Position numbers and translations under genes: made by a program. The notes beneath the pieces are model-generated. The model was given only the letters and a program-made list of their open reading frames with translations, searched no databases and was not told the DNA's origin. DNA of 64,000 nucleotides. It comes from Plasmodium relictum (lineage: Eukaryota > Apicomplexa > Aconoidasida > Haemosporida > Plasmodiidae). How positions within the stretch are numbered: the first letter of the stretch is position 1; each line of letters begins with the position of its first letter. The stretch spans positions 558,001-622,000 of the forward strand of contig NC_041686.1 in the NCBI RefSeq assembly GCF_900005765.1, read 5' to 3'. Shown in pieces: positions 49,901 through 62,201 of the stretch.

Positions 49901-50050
49901 TTTTGTATTAAAAAAAAAAAAAAAAAATTAAATTTATATTTATATTTATAATAATAAGAAATATTTAAATATTCAAGGTATATATTTCCGTATAATAGTT
50001 TTATGAATTTAAAAAAAAAAAAAATGAAAAAAATGAAATAAAATATTAAT
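46907..50050. promoter_or_regulatory. Long divergent intergenic region
   Basis: About 3.1 kb between two divergent genes, the longest gene-free stretch here. It must hold both promoters and leaders. A homopolymer-poor segment lies at 46990-47310, open in one plus-strand frame but lacking a suitable ATG; another less skewed segment is near 48090-48250. The remainder is poly(A)/poly(T). I could not confirm any RNA gene. Confidence 0.5.
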
Positions 50051-53000
50051 ATGGAAATATATAATTCACATAATAAATTAGATAATGAAAAAGTGAATAT
50101 CTTAAGAAACATAAAAAAAAGTGAAGTTAATTCAGATAAAATATGCAAAATTGAAGAAAAAAGGTGTATAAATAAAAAAATTAAAGAAGATAATACATCT
50201 GAAAACTCATTTAAAAACTCTGATGATGTAAGTGAAAATAAAAAAAAGTGCATTTTAAAATATAATAATAATGAAAGTATAATTAATAATATAAATAATT
50301 CTGATAATATTACAAGTAAAATTTCTTCATGTAAAACAATAAATAAAAATAATAATTTAGATATATCATCATCATTTAGTAGTACTGATTTGAACCATTT
50401 TTGCAAAGGTAATAACTGTATCAATGGAGAATTAAACAATATACTAGATAATAAAAATAATACAATTCAATACAATATATTGGAAAGTGTAAAGAGGGGA
50501 AAATTACTTTTTTCAAGCATATCAAATGAAAATTCTTTAAATGAAGAAAATGTATTTAATGCAAATGATTCTAGTGAAAGCAGTTTTTTGTGTAACGATG
50601 AAATTAATGAAATAAATAGTTTAATTTTACCTGAAGTAAAAAAAAAAAACACTCTTGAAAGTTTATCCAATAGTTATGTGAAAAACGAAAATGAAATAAA
50701 TTTCAATGGAGAGGAAAAAGATATAGAAAGTGATGATGATAAAGAAATAAAAACAATTTTAAGTGTACTTCAGAATTTAAAAAATTATAAATTTAATGAT
50801 TCAAATGACTTCGATAACGACGCAAATTATGAATGTTTAGATAATGGAAATCCGTTAAGTGAAAATACAAATTCTTGCAATTGTGAAACTGCTGAAAATA
50901 ATAAAATAGAAGTTGATAATATAATTCATGATAAAAATACTCCTTTCTTAGGAAATGAATATAAATTTAACAATACAAATGATAAGGATGAAGAAGATAA
51001 TATTAACTTATGTAAAATAAAAGATAAATATAAAAATTTTACTCTTTCTTTAAATGCTATAAATGATAATGAAATGAATAATAACAATACGAAAAAAAAA
51101 GATGAGGAGACATCCAATGGAAGAAATGAAGGAGGTAATGAAGAAAATATATTGAAAGAAGATTATATATTGTATAATGAAAAAAATAAAGAAGAAAAAC
51201 AATTAGAAGATAATATAGCATACAATAAAAAAAATAAAGGAATGTATGAAAATAAGATTGATGAATTAAACAAAGAAGAAATTGAATTAAATGAAGAAAA
51301 TAATGATAGAATAAATAAAAATATATACAGTGAAACATATAATGAAACAGACAATTATGATAACTACACAAATGAAATTATGAATAATGAAAACATCAGC
51401 AATTTATTTACTAGTTATCCAAACAAAACCAAAGAACAAAAAGCTTATTATGATAAATATAAAAATAGTTATAATGAAAGAATCAATTATCAGGAAAGTT
51501 TTTCTAATCTAACTAATGATCAATTAGATACTTATATAGCAATAGAAAAAAGTAACAGCAAAAAAAGTAGTCTTAGTTTTAATAATATTTCATTAAAAAA
51601 AAAACATACTAAAAACAAAATAAACCTTAATTCAACAACAAAAACTAATAATTATGATAAAAGAGAAAAAAAAAAAAAAAATTTAATTGACTTAGTAAGC
51701 ATGAAACAAAAAAATGATCATGAAATGCTATATAATGAAACAAAAAAAAAAAAAGAAGAAAACTTAAATTCAGAAAATAATACAAGTTATATTTTGAATA
51801 AGAAGAGTAAGAATTCCGAGAAAATAAGAAAAAAAAAATTATTAAAATCAAATATTAATAATCTGAAAAATATTGATAAAACTAGTATTAATTATAAAAG
51901 TGATATAAATGAAGATATAAATGATATAAAAGATGCAAACTCAAATATTGATAATATAAATGTTTTTGATTCTAATATATTGGACAATACGAAAAATATT
52001 TCATCACAAAATAGACAAATTCCAGATAACTTAATAGATATAAAAAATTTAAACACTTTAAATGAAGAAAATTTTGAATTTGATTTATATTTAAATAAAT
52101 TAAATAATTTAAAAAGTCTTCTTCACCAAGAAGTTAGCGAAAGTGAAGATAGCGTTGTTGAACTAACCAAGGATAAAAACTCTGATTTTGATAAAAATTA
52201 TGACCAAAAAAATAAACTAAATGAAGAAAATGAAAAAAAAATAAAAATAATTGGTGCAAATGAATACAAAGAAAAAAAAAACGATGAAATAATAGTAGAA
52301 TATAATAAAGAAGATAGTATTTTAAATAATGAGGAAAATAAAAATTACATAAATAAATTTACTTATGAAAATAATGGAAAAGAAAATGATATGAATTCGG
52401 ATAAGAATAAGTTAAAGATAGAGTTACTTATAGAAAAGAATAAATTCTTGAAAAATGAAATAAAAAATTTGCAAAATAAAATAGTTATATTTAAAAAAAA
52501 AGAAATAAAATTTAATAAAAATAAAGAAAAATATAAAAAAAAATTATCAATGATTAATGAATATGAAAAAAAAATAGATTATATTATAAGCGATTTTAAT
52601 AAACTAAAAGAGAAGTGCACTATCAAGGAAAAAAAATTAGTAAAGTATGAAGAAATTACAAAATATATGAATGAACAGTTTTCACTTAGTAAAATTCAAT
52701 TTGAAAATAAAATGAATGAATATGTTATATTTTTGAAAAAAAAAGATTCAGAAATATATATGCTTAAAGAACTAATCAAAGAAAAAGAAAAAATAATTTC
52801 TTTTAATGACAGTATACTAAAACAATATAAAAATGATATTGATGATATGTTAATACAAAACATTGAAAGAATAGAGCATGTTAAAAAAAAGTTAAAAGCA
52901 CAACAATGTATGATAAAGGAAAAAGATTTAAAATCAAAGAAACTAGAAGAAGAAAATAGAAACTATCTAGAACAAATAAGCAAATTAGATAATGAAATAA

Positions 53001-55636
53001 AAAAACTGGAATTACAAATAAAGATAGAAGTTGAAAAAAAGAAAGAATTAAAAAAGAGCAATGAAAAAGAAAAGGAAAAAAATATAAATTTAACTAATAA
53101 AATTGAGGAAATAAATAAAGCAAATAATGATTTACATTATAAAGTAAATCATTTAAACGAAAAAGTAGAGAATTTATTAAACAATGAAAAACATATTATT
53201 AGCAATAAAAATGAATTAATAGAATGTAAAAAATTATTAAATGAAGAAAATGAGAGAATGAAAGGTGAAATAGATTTACTATTAAAAGAAAAAATAAAAA
53301 TTGAAGAAAGTTATAATACAATTAGTTTAGAAAGAAATGAAATGTACGAGAAAATAAAAATCTTGAAAAAAGAGAATGAAAAAAAAAATTCTGATATAAC
53401 TAATTTAGAGGAAGAACTAAATAAGTTAGAAAAAGAAAGTAAAGAATTACAAGAAGAAAAAGATAACCTTGAAAAAAAATATTTTGATGAAATAAACGAA
53501 AAAGACAAGATGAAAAGTGCTTTAGAAGAAAGGAATAAAGAAATGGAAAATTACCAGAAAGAAAAGGATTTAATAGAGAAAAAAATTTTTGATATAGAAA
53601 AAATAAAAGAAGAAATTATTTTGAAGAATGAAAAAGAAATTGAGTTTTTAAAAAGTGATATAAAGGTTTTAGAACAAAAACTTGATGAAACGACCAAATT
53701 ATATAGCAAAGAAAAAGAAGTTATAGAAAATTTAAATGAAGAAAAAAATAAGTTCATTAAAGAATGTGAGAAATTAAAGAACAAAAATAAAAAAATTTCA
53801 TCAAAATTAAAAGAGAATCAAATTAGTACTAATGAAACCTTAAATAAAATTATAAAAGAAAAAGAAGAAATCTTAGAAAAGGAGAAAAACAATTTTTCAC
53901 AAAAAATTGAATCGTTAGAAAACGCATTTCAACAATCATATAGTGAAATACATGAACAAAAAGAAAAATTAGAATTGGAACTGAATGAGTTAAAAATAAT
54001 AAACGAAGATATAAAAAAAAATTCTAAGAATCTTTTAAATGTTAATGATTTATTAATAAAAGAAATGAAAACATACAATGAAGAAAAAGAAGAATTTATT
54101 AAAGGATTAAAAAATATCAAACAAGCATATATGAAATTAAAAAATGAAAATGAAGAACTCAAAAAAAACTCTTTCTCATATGTTAAGAAGGAAATTGAAG
54201 AAAATTATGTTTCCATAAATATTCACAATAATGTATTAAATGAACAAAAAAATTTAATTTTAGAAAAGAATATGATGAAATCTCAATTGAAAGAAAATGA
54301 AAATATTATAAATGTTTTAAACAAAGAAAAATCAGAAATTAATGAAATTTTAAGTAAAATCACGAAAGAAAATGAAGAATTAAATACAAATATAAAAGTT
54401 AAAAGTAAAATAACAGAAGATATAACTTTAAATGTTGAGGTTAAGAAAAAAAAAAATTCACTTATATATATAACAAAACAATTTTATATTATGAAAAAAA
54501 CTAAAAATGTATATTCATTTATATATAAAAAAAAAAAAGAAATAATAATAATAATAATGAGGAAAAATATTTTTCATATTTTTTTTTTTATTAGAAATTA
54601 AAGTTAGAGTTAAATAATAAAGAAGAGGAAATAAAGAAAAAAACATTAGAAATTAAAAAAGTAGAAAGGGATTACAAAAAACTACTAGATGATTACAAAA
54701 TAGAAAAAAATAATTTAGTTTCAAAATATGAAAATGAATTAGATACATATATGGGTAAATGTGAATTTGCTCATGCAAAATATAAGAAATGTGAAGAAGA
54801 AGTAGGAATAATTTATGAAAAAATAAAAGTGCATATACATGTATATATATACGTACTTAAATTTTTTTTTTTTAAATGATTAAATAAACACAATAAATTA
54901 TATTTTTAATAAATAATATATATGTATTACTTTATATTCATGTATTTATATAAAATTATGTCTGAAAATATGATAGAAAATTAGAAAAAAAAAATTTTGC
55001 AATAAAAAATTTTTTTTTTCATACTGTGTTAATATAGATTAAAGAACTAAAAAATAAACTAAAAATGAAAGATGAAGTAATAGAATATACACATAAAGAA
55101 ATTGAAAATATCAAGGAATCCTTCTGGTATTATATGAAGAAAATAGTTTTTTTAAAAAAGTTTTAATAAAATGACATGACTACTATTGTTATTTTGTTTT
55201 CTTTTTTTTTTTTTTAGTAATGAATATGAAAATAAAATAAAAAATTTAGTTGAAGAAAAAGATAAAGAAATAAATGTGATACAAAAAAAATATAAGGAAT
55301 TACATGAAGATAACAATGTATGTTTAATCCTCACAAAAAAAAAAAAAAATTTGAAAATATACGGTTGCATATATATATATATGTATGAAAATGCACATTT
55401 ATTAAATATTTATATGCTTTTACATAAATTTTCCTTTTTAGATAAATAAAAATGAAATAACGAAATTAAATAAAATGTTAGAAGACGCAAATAAAAAAAT
55501 AAAAAAGAGAGACATGGAAATGTATATATTACTTGAAGAAAATAAAAAACAAAAAGAAAAAGCTGCAAAAAAAATGACAAAAGTGAATGAATTGTTAAAC
55601 AATTTGCATAAAGAATATACTGATAATATTCCCTAG
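50051..55636 (+). CDS. Large coiled-coil protein, function unknown
   Basis: I do not recognise a functional domain. Five exons: 50051-54439, 54595-54828, 55038-55126, 55218-55317, 55442-55636; about 1,668 residues. Exon 1 must end at GAG|GTTAAG because the frame beyond it becomes intron-like (Ile/Phe runs), and the acceptor at 54593-54594 restores heptads in phase. Exon 2 could instead end at 54840, adding four residues before a more usual GTATAT donor. The first 780 residues are Asn/Glu/Ser-rich, probably disordered. From about residue 790 to the end the protein is a nearly unbroken Glu/Lys/Leu coiled coil, so a long rod is expected. No transmembrane segment or signal peptide is present. Homologues in the syntenic P. 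falciparum interval are, as I recall, also annotated only as conserved proteins. It diverges from the BRWD-like gene and converges with the helicase. Confidence 0.8.
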
Positions 55637-56101
55637 CTTTTAAAGCTTTTTAAACTTTCAATAATAAGGTTCATTGTAGGATTTTATTAAAAAAATTTTG
55701 AATCTTGATTTTTTAAAATATTTAGCAATTAAGACTATTTTGTAAATAAAAGTTTAAACTTTTTCTATGCTTCTTTTTTTTACCATGTACATTTATTTAA
55801 CATATATGCATATGAAATGATATATTTTTATTTGTTTATCTTATATGCTTTGTATTATTTACAATAATGATAAAAAAAAAAAAAAAAAATTGTCTATTTT
55901 TTTAAATATAGTTTTTTTTTGTCACAATTTTAATAAAAAAAATATTAAAATAATTATTTTTTTTCCCCTTTCTTTTAATAAATCTTTAATATATATGTAT
56001 ATGCATAATGTGTTTTTTCTCTCTTTTTTTTTTTTTTTTTATATGATGAAAATTTTGAATTTATAAAAGGAGAGCATAATACTTTCATTAAAGATCTTTA
56101 T
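55637..56101. other. Convergent intergenic region
   Basis: About 0.46 kb of shared 3' flank between the coiled-coil gene and the helicase gene. It holds T and A runs only; a plus-strand frame at 55845 is Lys/Phe-rich and looks non-coding. Confidence 0.6.
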
Positions 56102-56644
56102 TTAACTTTCCTCATCAGAAGATGATAAAACATCATTTGGTGTAATCACATTTAAATTTTTTGGTAATGAATTTTCATTTCTTGATGATGATACTTTTTT
56201 AAAAGCAGGTTCATTTGAGTTTATTTTTTTCTCAGTTTCAGTCTTTCTTTTGAACTGATAATCCAAAAATGTACTATTAATTTTTCTTTTTAAATTTTTC
56301 ATTTCATAATTATTATTCAAATTATTTTTCAATATAAAATTTTCTAATTCTTCATCGATAATTTTATTTTTTGTCTTCAAATGATTATAAATTAGAAAAG
56401 CCATTTTTTTTTCTGAAGGTAATATGAATGTAATTGCTTGTCCTACCAAAAATAAAAAAAAAATAAAAAAATGTAAGTTTATACAAAAATACATATAATA
56501 TAAAGAGTTTATAATCTGTTGAAAAAATAAAAAAAAAAAGAAAAATGTTATATGAACTAAATATAATACTAAATTTTAAAATATGCTAAAATAGATATAG
56601 AATCTAAAACTATATGTACATTAGGGAAATAAGAAATTGTAAGA

Positions 56645-56676
<32 letters not shown>

Positions 56677-58381
56677 TTTGATTACCTTTATTATTTATCC
56701 TGGAACACCTACCTATCCTATGAATATAAATGAAAATATCACTGGGACAATCAAAATTAATTACAAAATTTAAATCGACTATATCAATTCCCCTTGACAT
56801 TAAATCAGTACTAATTAAAATTTGTGTCTTTTTTTTTTTTAAACTTTCAAGCTTGTATATTCTCTCCGTTTGATCAATGTCACCATGAATGTAATCAAAT
56901 GATATATCCTTTAAAGAAAATTCTTTTCTCAACTTTTCATATAAATTAATAACATTTTTTTTGCTATTACAAAAAATAAATCCTTGTCCAGAGTTTGAAC
57001 ATTTTTTTATATCATTTAAAAGATAGCTATATTTATAATTTTCTTCAACAATATAAAACTTCTCATCTATTAAAACATTGTTGTCACCTATTTTGGTTAT
57101 AATAAATTTTTTATTTAGAAAAGGCTTAATGACTTCAATAAGATTATCTGAAAATGTAGATGAAAATAAGCCTTTTAAGGAATCACTTCTAATATTTTTC
57201 AAAATAGATACAACTGAATGGATGAATTGTTTTGAAAACAATTTATCAAATTCATCCAAAATGACATACTTAATATTTATCAAAGAAAGATATTTTTTAT
57301 TTACAAAATTAATTAATGTTTTTACATTTGCTATTAAAATATCTACTCCTTTTTGAATATCATCGTATGCTTTTTTATAATTTATTCCATTAAATAGCAT
57401 ACATGATTTTAATTTATTCATAGATATTTTGTTCATTTCATCATAAATTTGTACACATAATTCTCTAGTAGGAGTCAATATTAATGCATGTGGATATATG
57501 ATTTTTCTTTTTCTTTTTCCACTTTCTTCATTATTTGTTTTTTCATTTTTTTTGTAATTTAGTAAGTGAATAATTAAAGAAATAATAAAAGAAAGAGTTT
57601 TTCCTGAGCCTGTCCTACTAGCTGCTATGAAATCTCTACCACTTAAAAAAATAGGGATGACAATACTTTGAACTGGTGATAAAATACTTATAGATTTACT
57701 ATATATATTTTCCAGTATTTCTTTATCTATTAGATTTTTTAATTGTAAAAAAGAAAATAGAGGCTTTGGTACATTAAAACCAATAGTGATAATATTATTT
57801 TTTTTTTTATATTCCACACTTTCCTCTAATGTAAAATTACTTATATTTTCATCAGTAATAAAGATATCTTTATTAAAATCTTCCAATTCAACTTCATCAT
57901 AATTTATATTATCAATAATTTTTTCTTCTTCCTTACTATTATTTTTTTCATTTTGAAAAAAATTAAAATCATCATTATCTTTATTTTCATTTTCATAAAT
58001 GTTATCATTTTTCAATTCTTCTTTCTTTTTTTCAAGGAATTCGTATATATCTGCTGTTGCATCATTATCATCTAGACTGTTGTCATCGTCATTATTTTCT
58101 CTATTTTTTATAGGATTAAAGTATGTATTTTTTTTTTTATTTTCACTTAATTCTTTTTCACTCATATTTTTTTTATATTCTTCTTGAAAACTATTATTCA
58201 TTTTTTCTTTTAATTCTACCTTTTTTTTTTCTTCTTCAATGACTTTATTTATCTCTACCATGAATTCATCTAATGGATCCTTTTCTTGTTCATTCTTTGA
58301 ATAAGCTTTCGCATTTTTTTCATTTTCACAATCATCTTCTCCATTATCCTCAAAAAATTTATCCTCATCTGAATCATTCAT
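56102..58381 (-). CDS. DEAD-box family RNA helicase with a DEFD motif II
   Basis: Two exons: 56686-58381 and 56102-56442, phase 1 junction; 678 residues. Splicing gives NNKGQAITFILPSEKK, the family's conserved run after motif VI, confirming the 243-base intron. Motifs: Q-motif region with FNVPKPLFSF and LSPVQSIVIP; motif I ASRTGSGKT (about residue 257); Ia/Ib TPTREL; II DEFD (about 375) in place of DEAD; III SST in place of SAT; IV FIFCNSK; V STDLMSRGID; VI HRIGRCSR (about 557). ATP-dependent RNA unwinding or remodelling is expected. The VPKP entry and a DExD variant recall Rok1/DDX52, a ribosome-biogenesis helicase, but this is a weak subfamily guess. The N-terminal 190 residues are acidic and low-complexity; the C-terminal tail is basic and then Ser/Glu-rich. 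Confidence 0.9.
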
Positions 58382-59077
58382 CTTTAATTTAGAGTATCAT
58401 GTTTAAATATTTTATCAAATGTGTGTATAGAAAAAAATATATTTTTTGAAAAATGGAAGAATAAGAATAAAAAGCCTTTAAATTAAAAAAATTAACAGAA
58501 ATAAATATTTATAAATTATTTCACAAAAAAGAATTAAAAGAATTTAATATAGTTAAAAGGAATAAAAAAAAAAGATAATAAAATTTAAAATGAAAAAAAA
58601 AAAAAAAAAAGGAAAAAGATAAACTATGAATTTAACAAAAAAAAAAAAGGAAAAATAAAAAAAAGATATGCATATGCATGTAAATATATATATATATATA
58701 TATATAAAACCAATATGAAAAATAAAAAAAATGCATTACAAAATTTATATATTCATAGATTCTAATTTACATTTAAGTAAAAAATTTTGAACAAAAAAAC
58801 TGAAAAGCTATAGTAATGTTAAAAAAAAAAACTTATAGAAAATAAATTCTATCTTTTTATAAAGAGTATTTGATTTTTTTTTTTTTTCTTTCATATATAT
58901 TATAAAAAAGAAATATGTAAGAAATATAAAATATGTAGAATATGTAAATATAATAACAAAGTTTTTTTTTTTTTTAAATATTTTGAATATATAAAATTTA
59001 CTAGGAAAAAAAATTATATGAATAGTATAAAATTCTCTCTCTATATATATATATATGTGTAAAAGAAAAAGAAAAAA
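58382..59077. promoter_or_regulatory. Divergent intergenic region between helicase and APEH genes
   Basis: About 0.7 kb between divergent genes, so both promoters should lie here. It is rich in A tracts on the plus strand, with a (TA)n run near 58686. No ORF or identifiable binding site. Confidence 0.5.
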
Positions 59078-61627
59078 ATGTTAAATAATACAGTTTTAAT
59101 AAAAAAAATACCACCATTTATGAACGAATTGGTAGAAGCTTATAATATATGTTATGGTGGTTTAAATAAAATTGAAAAATGTGTATTTGGCAAAAAGGTA
59201 GTAAGAAGAATAAATATGAAAGATACAGATATGTATCAACTATGCATAATACATTATCAGTTATGTAATAAAGAAAAGATATATAAAATATCATATATTC
59301 AAGATGATTTGGATTTATGTAATAGTTTTTTTGATAAAGAATCAAAATTGTATTTATCTAATGATGGTAATTTAGGATGTTTATTCTCCTATAATGATAA
59401 AAAGTTAAGAATAGATCTTTTTAAAAATGAATCAATTAATGGAAAGTTTTTTTTCACATGCATGAATAATGTATTAATTAACGATATTCACAAAAAGTTT
59501 TTTATTCATGAATCCTTTTGTTCTTTTAATTCTAGTAACACTTTATTAATATATAGTGCTGAAAACGATGACATTCGATTGAAAAAAGAAAACAACTTAC
59601 CTCCAAAAGATATTGATATCTTAAAAAAACTCAACAATGGTGTTTATGTAGAAACATTTGGTGAAAAATATAATTGCTCTTTTTTTTATTTATATGTATA
59701 TAATTTATTAGATAATTCTATTAAATATATAACAATAAAAGATGTATCAAGTTGTTATTATAACCCTCAGTTTATTGATGAAACTTCTTTTGTTTGTTTG
59801 TCATATAGAACAGTACCATATAGATTAGGCATATATGCTTTTAATATTAGATCTAATGATTTATACTTATGTACACTGAATGACTCAGACATAGATACTT
59901 GCGAAGATAAAAAAACAAAAAATAAAAAAAATTATATCCGATGTGCTTATGTAAAATTATCAGGAAAACATTTCAAGCACACAGCTTCTCCCATTGTTAT
60001 TAAGCATAATGAAGAAGTCTATGTTGCATGTCTGGTGGTTTTTATGAAAAATGAAGAATGCAAGCAACATATAATGGAGTATAATTTAGTTTTAATTAAA
60101 TTAGTTAAAGAAGAAGCAAAACAAAAAAAAAAAAAAAAAAACATACAAGATGAGAAAAATGAACACTATTATGACAATAATTCTTTTTCAAGTATAGGAA
60201 GCAGTGAAGAAAATTATTACTATAATAACGATGAAGAAAAAGATATAAATAAAAGAATGAAAGCAGATAATTTTTGTGATCATAACGACGATGTTTGTAA
60301 CTATAAAAAATTAGAAACTGATGTAATCATTAAAGAAGGATATTATACTTCCTATTTCAGAGGCTTATATACTGATGAAATAAAAGGATACTGTTATCCA
60401 TATATATTTTTAAACACTATTTTTTATAGTAGTAAAATTATTATTGCTGTTCATATGTTTACAAAAAAAATATATAAAATTCTCATATATAATATATATA
60501 ATGAAAACGATATAAATACAAGTATAGAGATTTTATGCATGAAAAATGACAATATATTTGTGAGTATAAGAAATATGTTATTAAATGACGTCTTAGCTTA
60601 CTGCATATTTAATGAAGCAAATATCAAGGGTGATTATATATATTTAACTAATTTAAAAAGTTACAATCTGGATTTCTTGACATATGATACTATAAAAAAA
60701 GAAAAAAGCATCCTATACTCTAATGTTAATGATAACTCAAAAAAATTATTTATGATCTTAAGTGAAATGGAAACATGCTTATTTAAAGAAAAACATCCTT
60801 ATATAAGAAGAAAAAATCCAAGTTTTAATTTATTATATGAAGATGAACAGCATTTTCTAAATGATATACAACACAAAGGACTACATCTTCCCAATTTTAA
60901 TTTATTTAATGAAAAAAAATTAAGAAATTTAATTTTATATATTCATGGAGGACCCTATAGCACTGTTATAAATCAATATAAAAATGTTTTTATTTTTTAT
61001 GCTGCATGCGGTTTTGATATTTTATGTATCAATTATGTTGGCTCTTTAAGCTTTTCTGATAAACCAAATATATTAAATGGAAATGTAAATTCAATTGAAA
61101 TAAATGATATAATAGAAAACTTTAAAGATTTCATTAATTATTTCGGAGATTATGAAAATGTATATTTATATGGTCAATCATATGGTGGATTTGCTGTTTG
61201 TTCTATTTTAACAAAATATAATCTATTTAAAAGTGCTTGTGTAATAAATGGATTTTATGAATGGGTGCTATCTGCATATTCGTCTGATATTTCTGACTAT
61301 TTTTTTAATATGCCATTAAATAAAAATTGTGAATATAATGGTAATTTTAATAAGCAAGATTACTCACGTATATATGAATTATCTCCAATAAATTTTGTAG
61401 AAAATATTTCGTGTCCTGTTTTAATTATATGCGGAAAAGATGATGTGCGTGTTTCTTATCATAATAGTGTATCTTTATATAATAGATTAAGAGCATTAAA
61501 AAAAAGATGTAAATTATTTTTATTTGAAAATTGCAATCATTCTATTGAAAATTACTTTCATGAAGAAACTATGCTTATGAACGTTATCTTATGGTTTTAT
61601 GATTATGAAATAAAAAAAAAAAAATAG
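59078..61627 (+). CDS. APEH: Acylaminoacyl peptidase-like serine peptidase, family S9C
   Basis: A single-exon, 849-residue prolyl-oligopeptidase-family enzyme. The C-terminal alpha/beta-hydrolase domain has LYIHGGPYS (oxyanion region), INYVGSLSFSDK, the nucleophile Ser701 in GQSYGGF, acid Asp789 in GKDDVRV and base His821 in NCNHSIE, a complete triad by comparison with human APEH (Ser587, Asp675, His707). The N-terminal part should be the seven-bladed propeller that screens substrates; the GCLFSYNDKKL stretch near residue 105 resembles the APEH propeller. Such enzymes release N-acylated amino acids from short acyl-peptides and can act on ester compounds. A Lys/Asp/Asn-rich insert (about residues 345-410) interrupts the propeller. 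Human APEH is about 732 residues, so the extra length is mostly this insert. No targeting peptide, hence probably cytosolic. Confidence 0.93.
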   Translation: MLNNTVLIKKIPPFMNELVEAYNICYGGLNKIEKCVFGKKVVRRINMKDTDMYQLCIIHYQLCNKEKIYKISYIQDDLDLCNSFFDKESKLYLSNDGNLGCLFSYNDKKLRIDLFKNESINGKFFFTCMNNVLINDIHKKFFIHESFCSFNSSNTLLIYSAENDDIRLKKENNLPPKDIDILKKLNNGVYVETFGEKYNCSFFYLYVYNLLDNSIKYITIKDVSSCYYNPQFIDETSFVCLSYRTVPYRLGIYAFNIRSNDLYLCTLNDSDIDTCEDKKTKNKKNYIRCAYVKLSGKHFKHTASPIVIKHNEEVYVACLVVFMKNEECKQHIMEYNLVLIKLVKEEAKQKKKKKNIQDEKNEHYYDNNSFSSIGSSEENYYYNNDEEKDINKRMKADNFCDHNDDVCNYKKLETDVIIKEGYYTSYFRGLYTDEIKGYCYPYIFLNTIFYSSKIIIAVHMFTKKIYKILIYNIYNENDINTSIEILCMKNDNIFVSIRNMLLNDVLAYCIFNEANIKGDYIYLTNLKSYNLDFLTYDTIKKEKSILYSNVNDNSKKLFMILSEMETCLFKEKHPYIRRKNPSFNLLYEDEQHFLNDIQHKGLHLPNFNLFNEKKLRNLILYIHGGPYSTVINQYKNVFIFYAACGFDILCINYVGSLSFSDKPNILNGNVNSIEINDIIENFKDFINYFGDYENVYLYGQSYGGFAVCSILTKYNLFKSACVINGFYEWVLSAYSSDISDYFFNMPLNKNCEYNGNFNKQDYSRIYELSPINFVENISCPVLIICGKDDVRVSYHNSVSLYNRLRALKKRCKLFLFENCNHSIENYFHEETMLMNVILWFYDYEIKKKK

Positions 61628-62201
61628 AAATAATAATGTTATTGATATTCATACATAACAACCTTTTTTTTTTTTTTCAATTGCTGCTTATACTGTAATA
61701 TCACATTATATATTAATATTCTTTGCATTTTTATTTAGTACATGTATTTTATACATATATATTTTATTAACAACATTTATTTAACCATTTATATATGTTC
61801 AATTAATACATGTTTCAAGATTTCACAACAAAAAAAAATATATTTTTTTTTCTTTTTTATTTTTTTATGAATGTTTTTGTCTTTATTATAAATGTTATTG
61901 TTTTTATTTTTTTTTTTTTTTATGATTAATTTAAAATTTTTAAATATTTAAATTATAGCAAACTATTAATTTATATATATATATATACTTAATTTTCTTA
62001 AAATGAAATAATTTTAATAAAAAAATATTTTAATATTTAAAATACTTTAAAAAAATTTTCTTTTTTTTTTATTATATATAATATAAAATATAAAAAAAAA
62101 TAAAAAATAAGATACATCTTTTTAAAATATATATACTTAAAATATATAACAATATTTATATGTATGATTCACAATGCGTCATTTTTAAAAATTGGCAGTT
62201 T
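61628..62201. other. Convergent intergenic region
   Basis: About 0.57 kb of A/T homopolymer-rich DNA shared by the 3' ends of the APEH and pseudokinase genes. Nothing else is seen. Confidence 0.6.
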
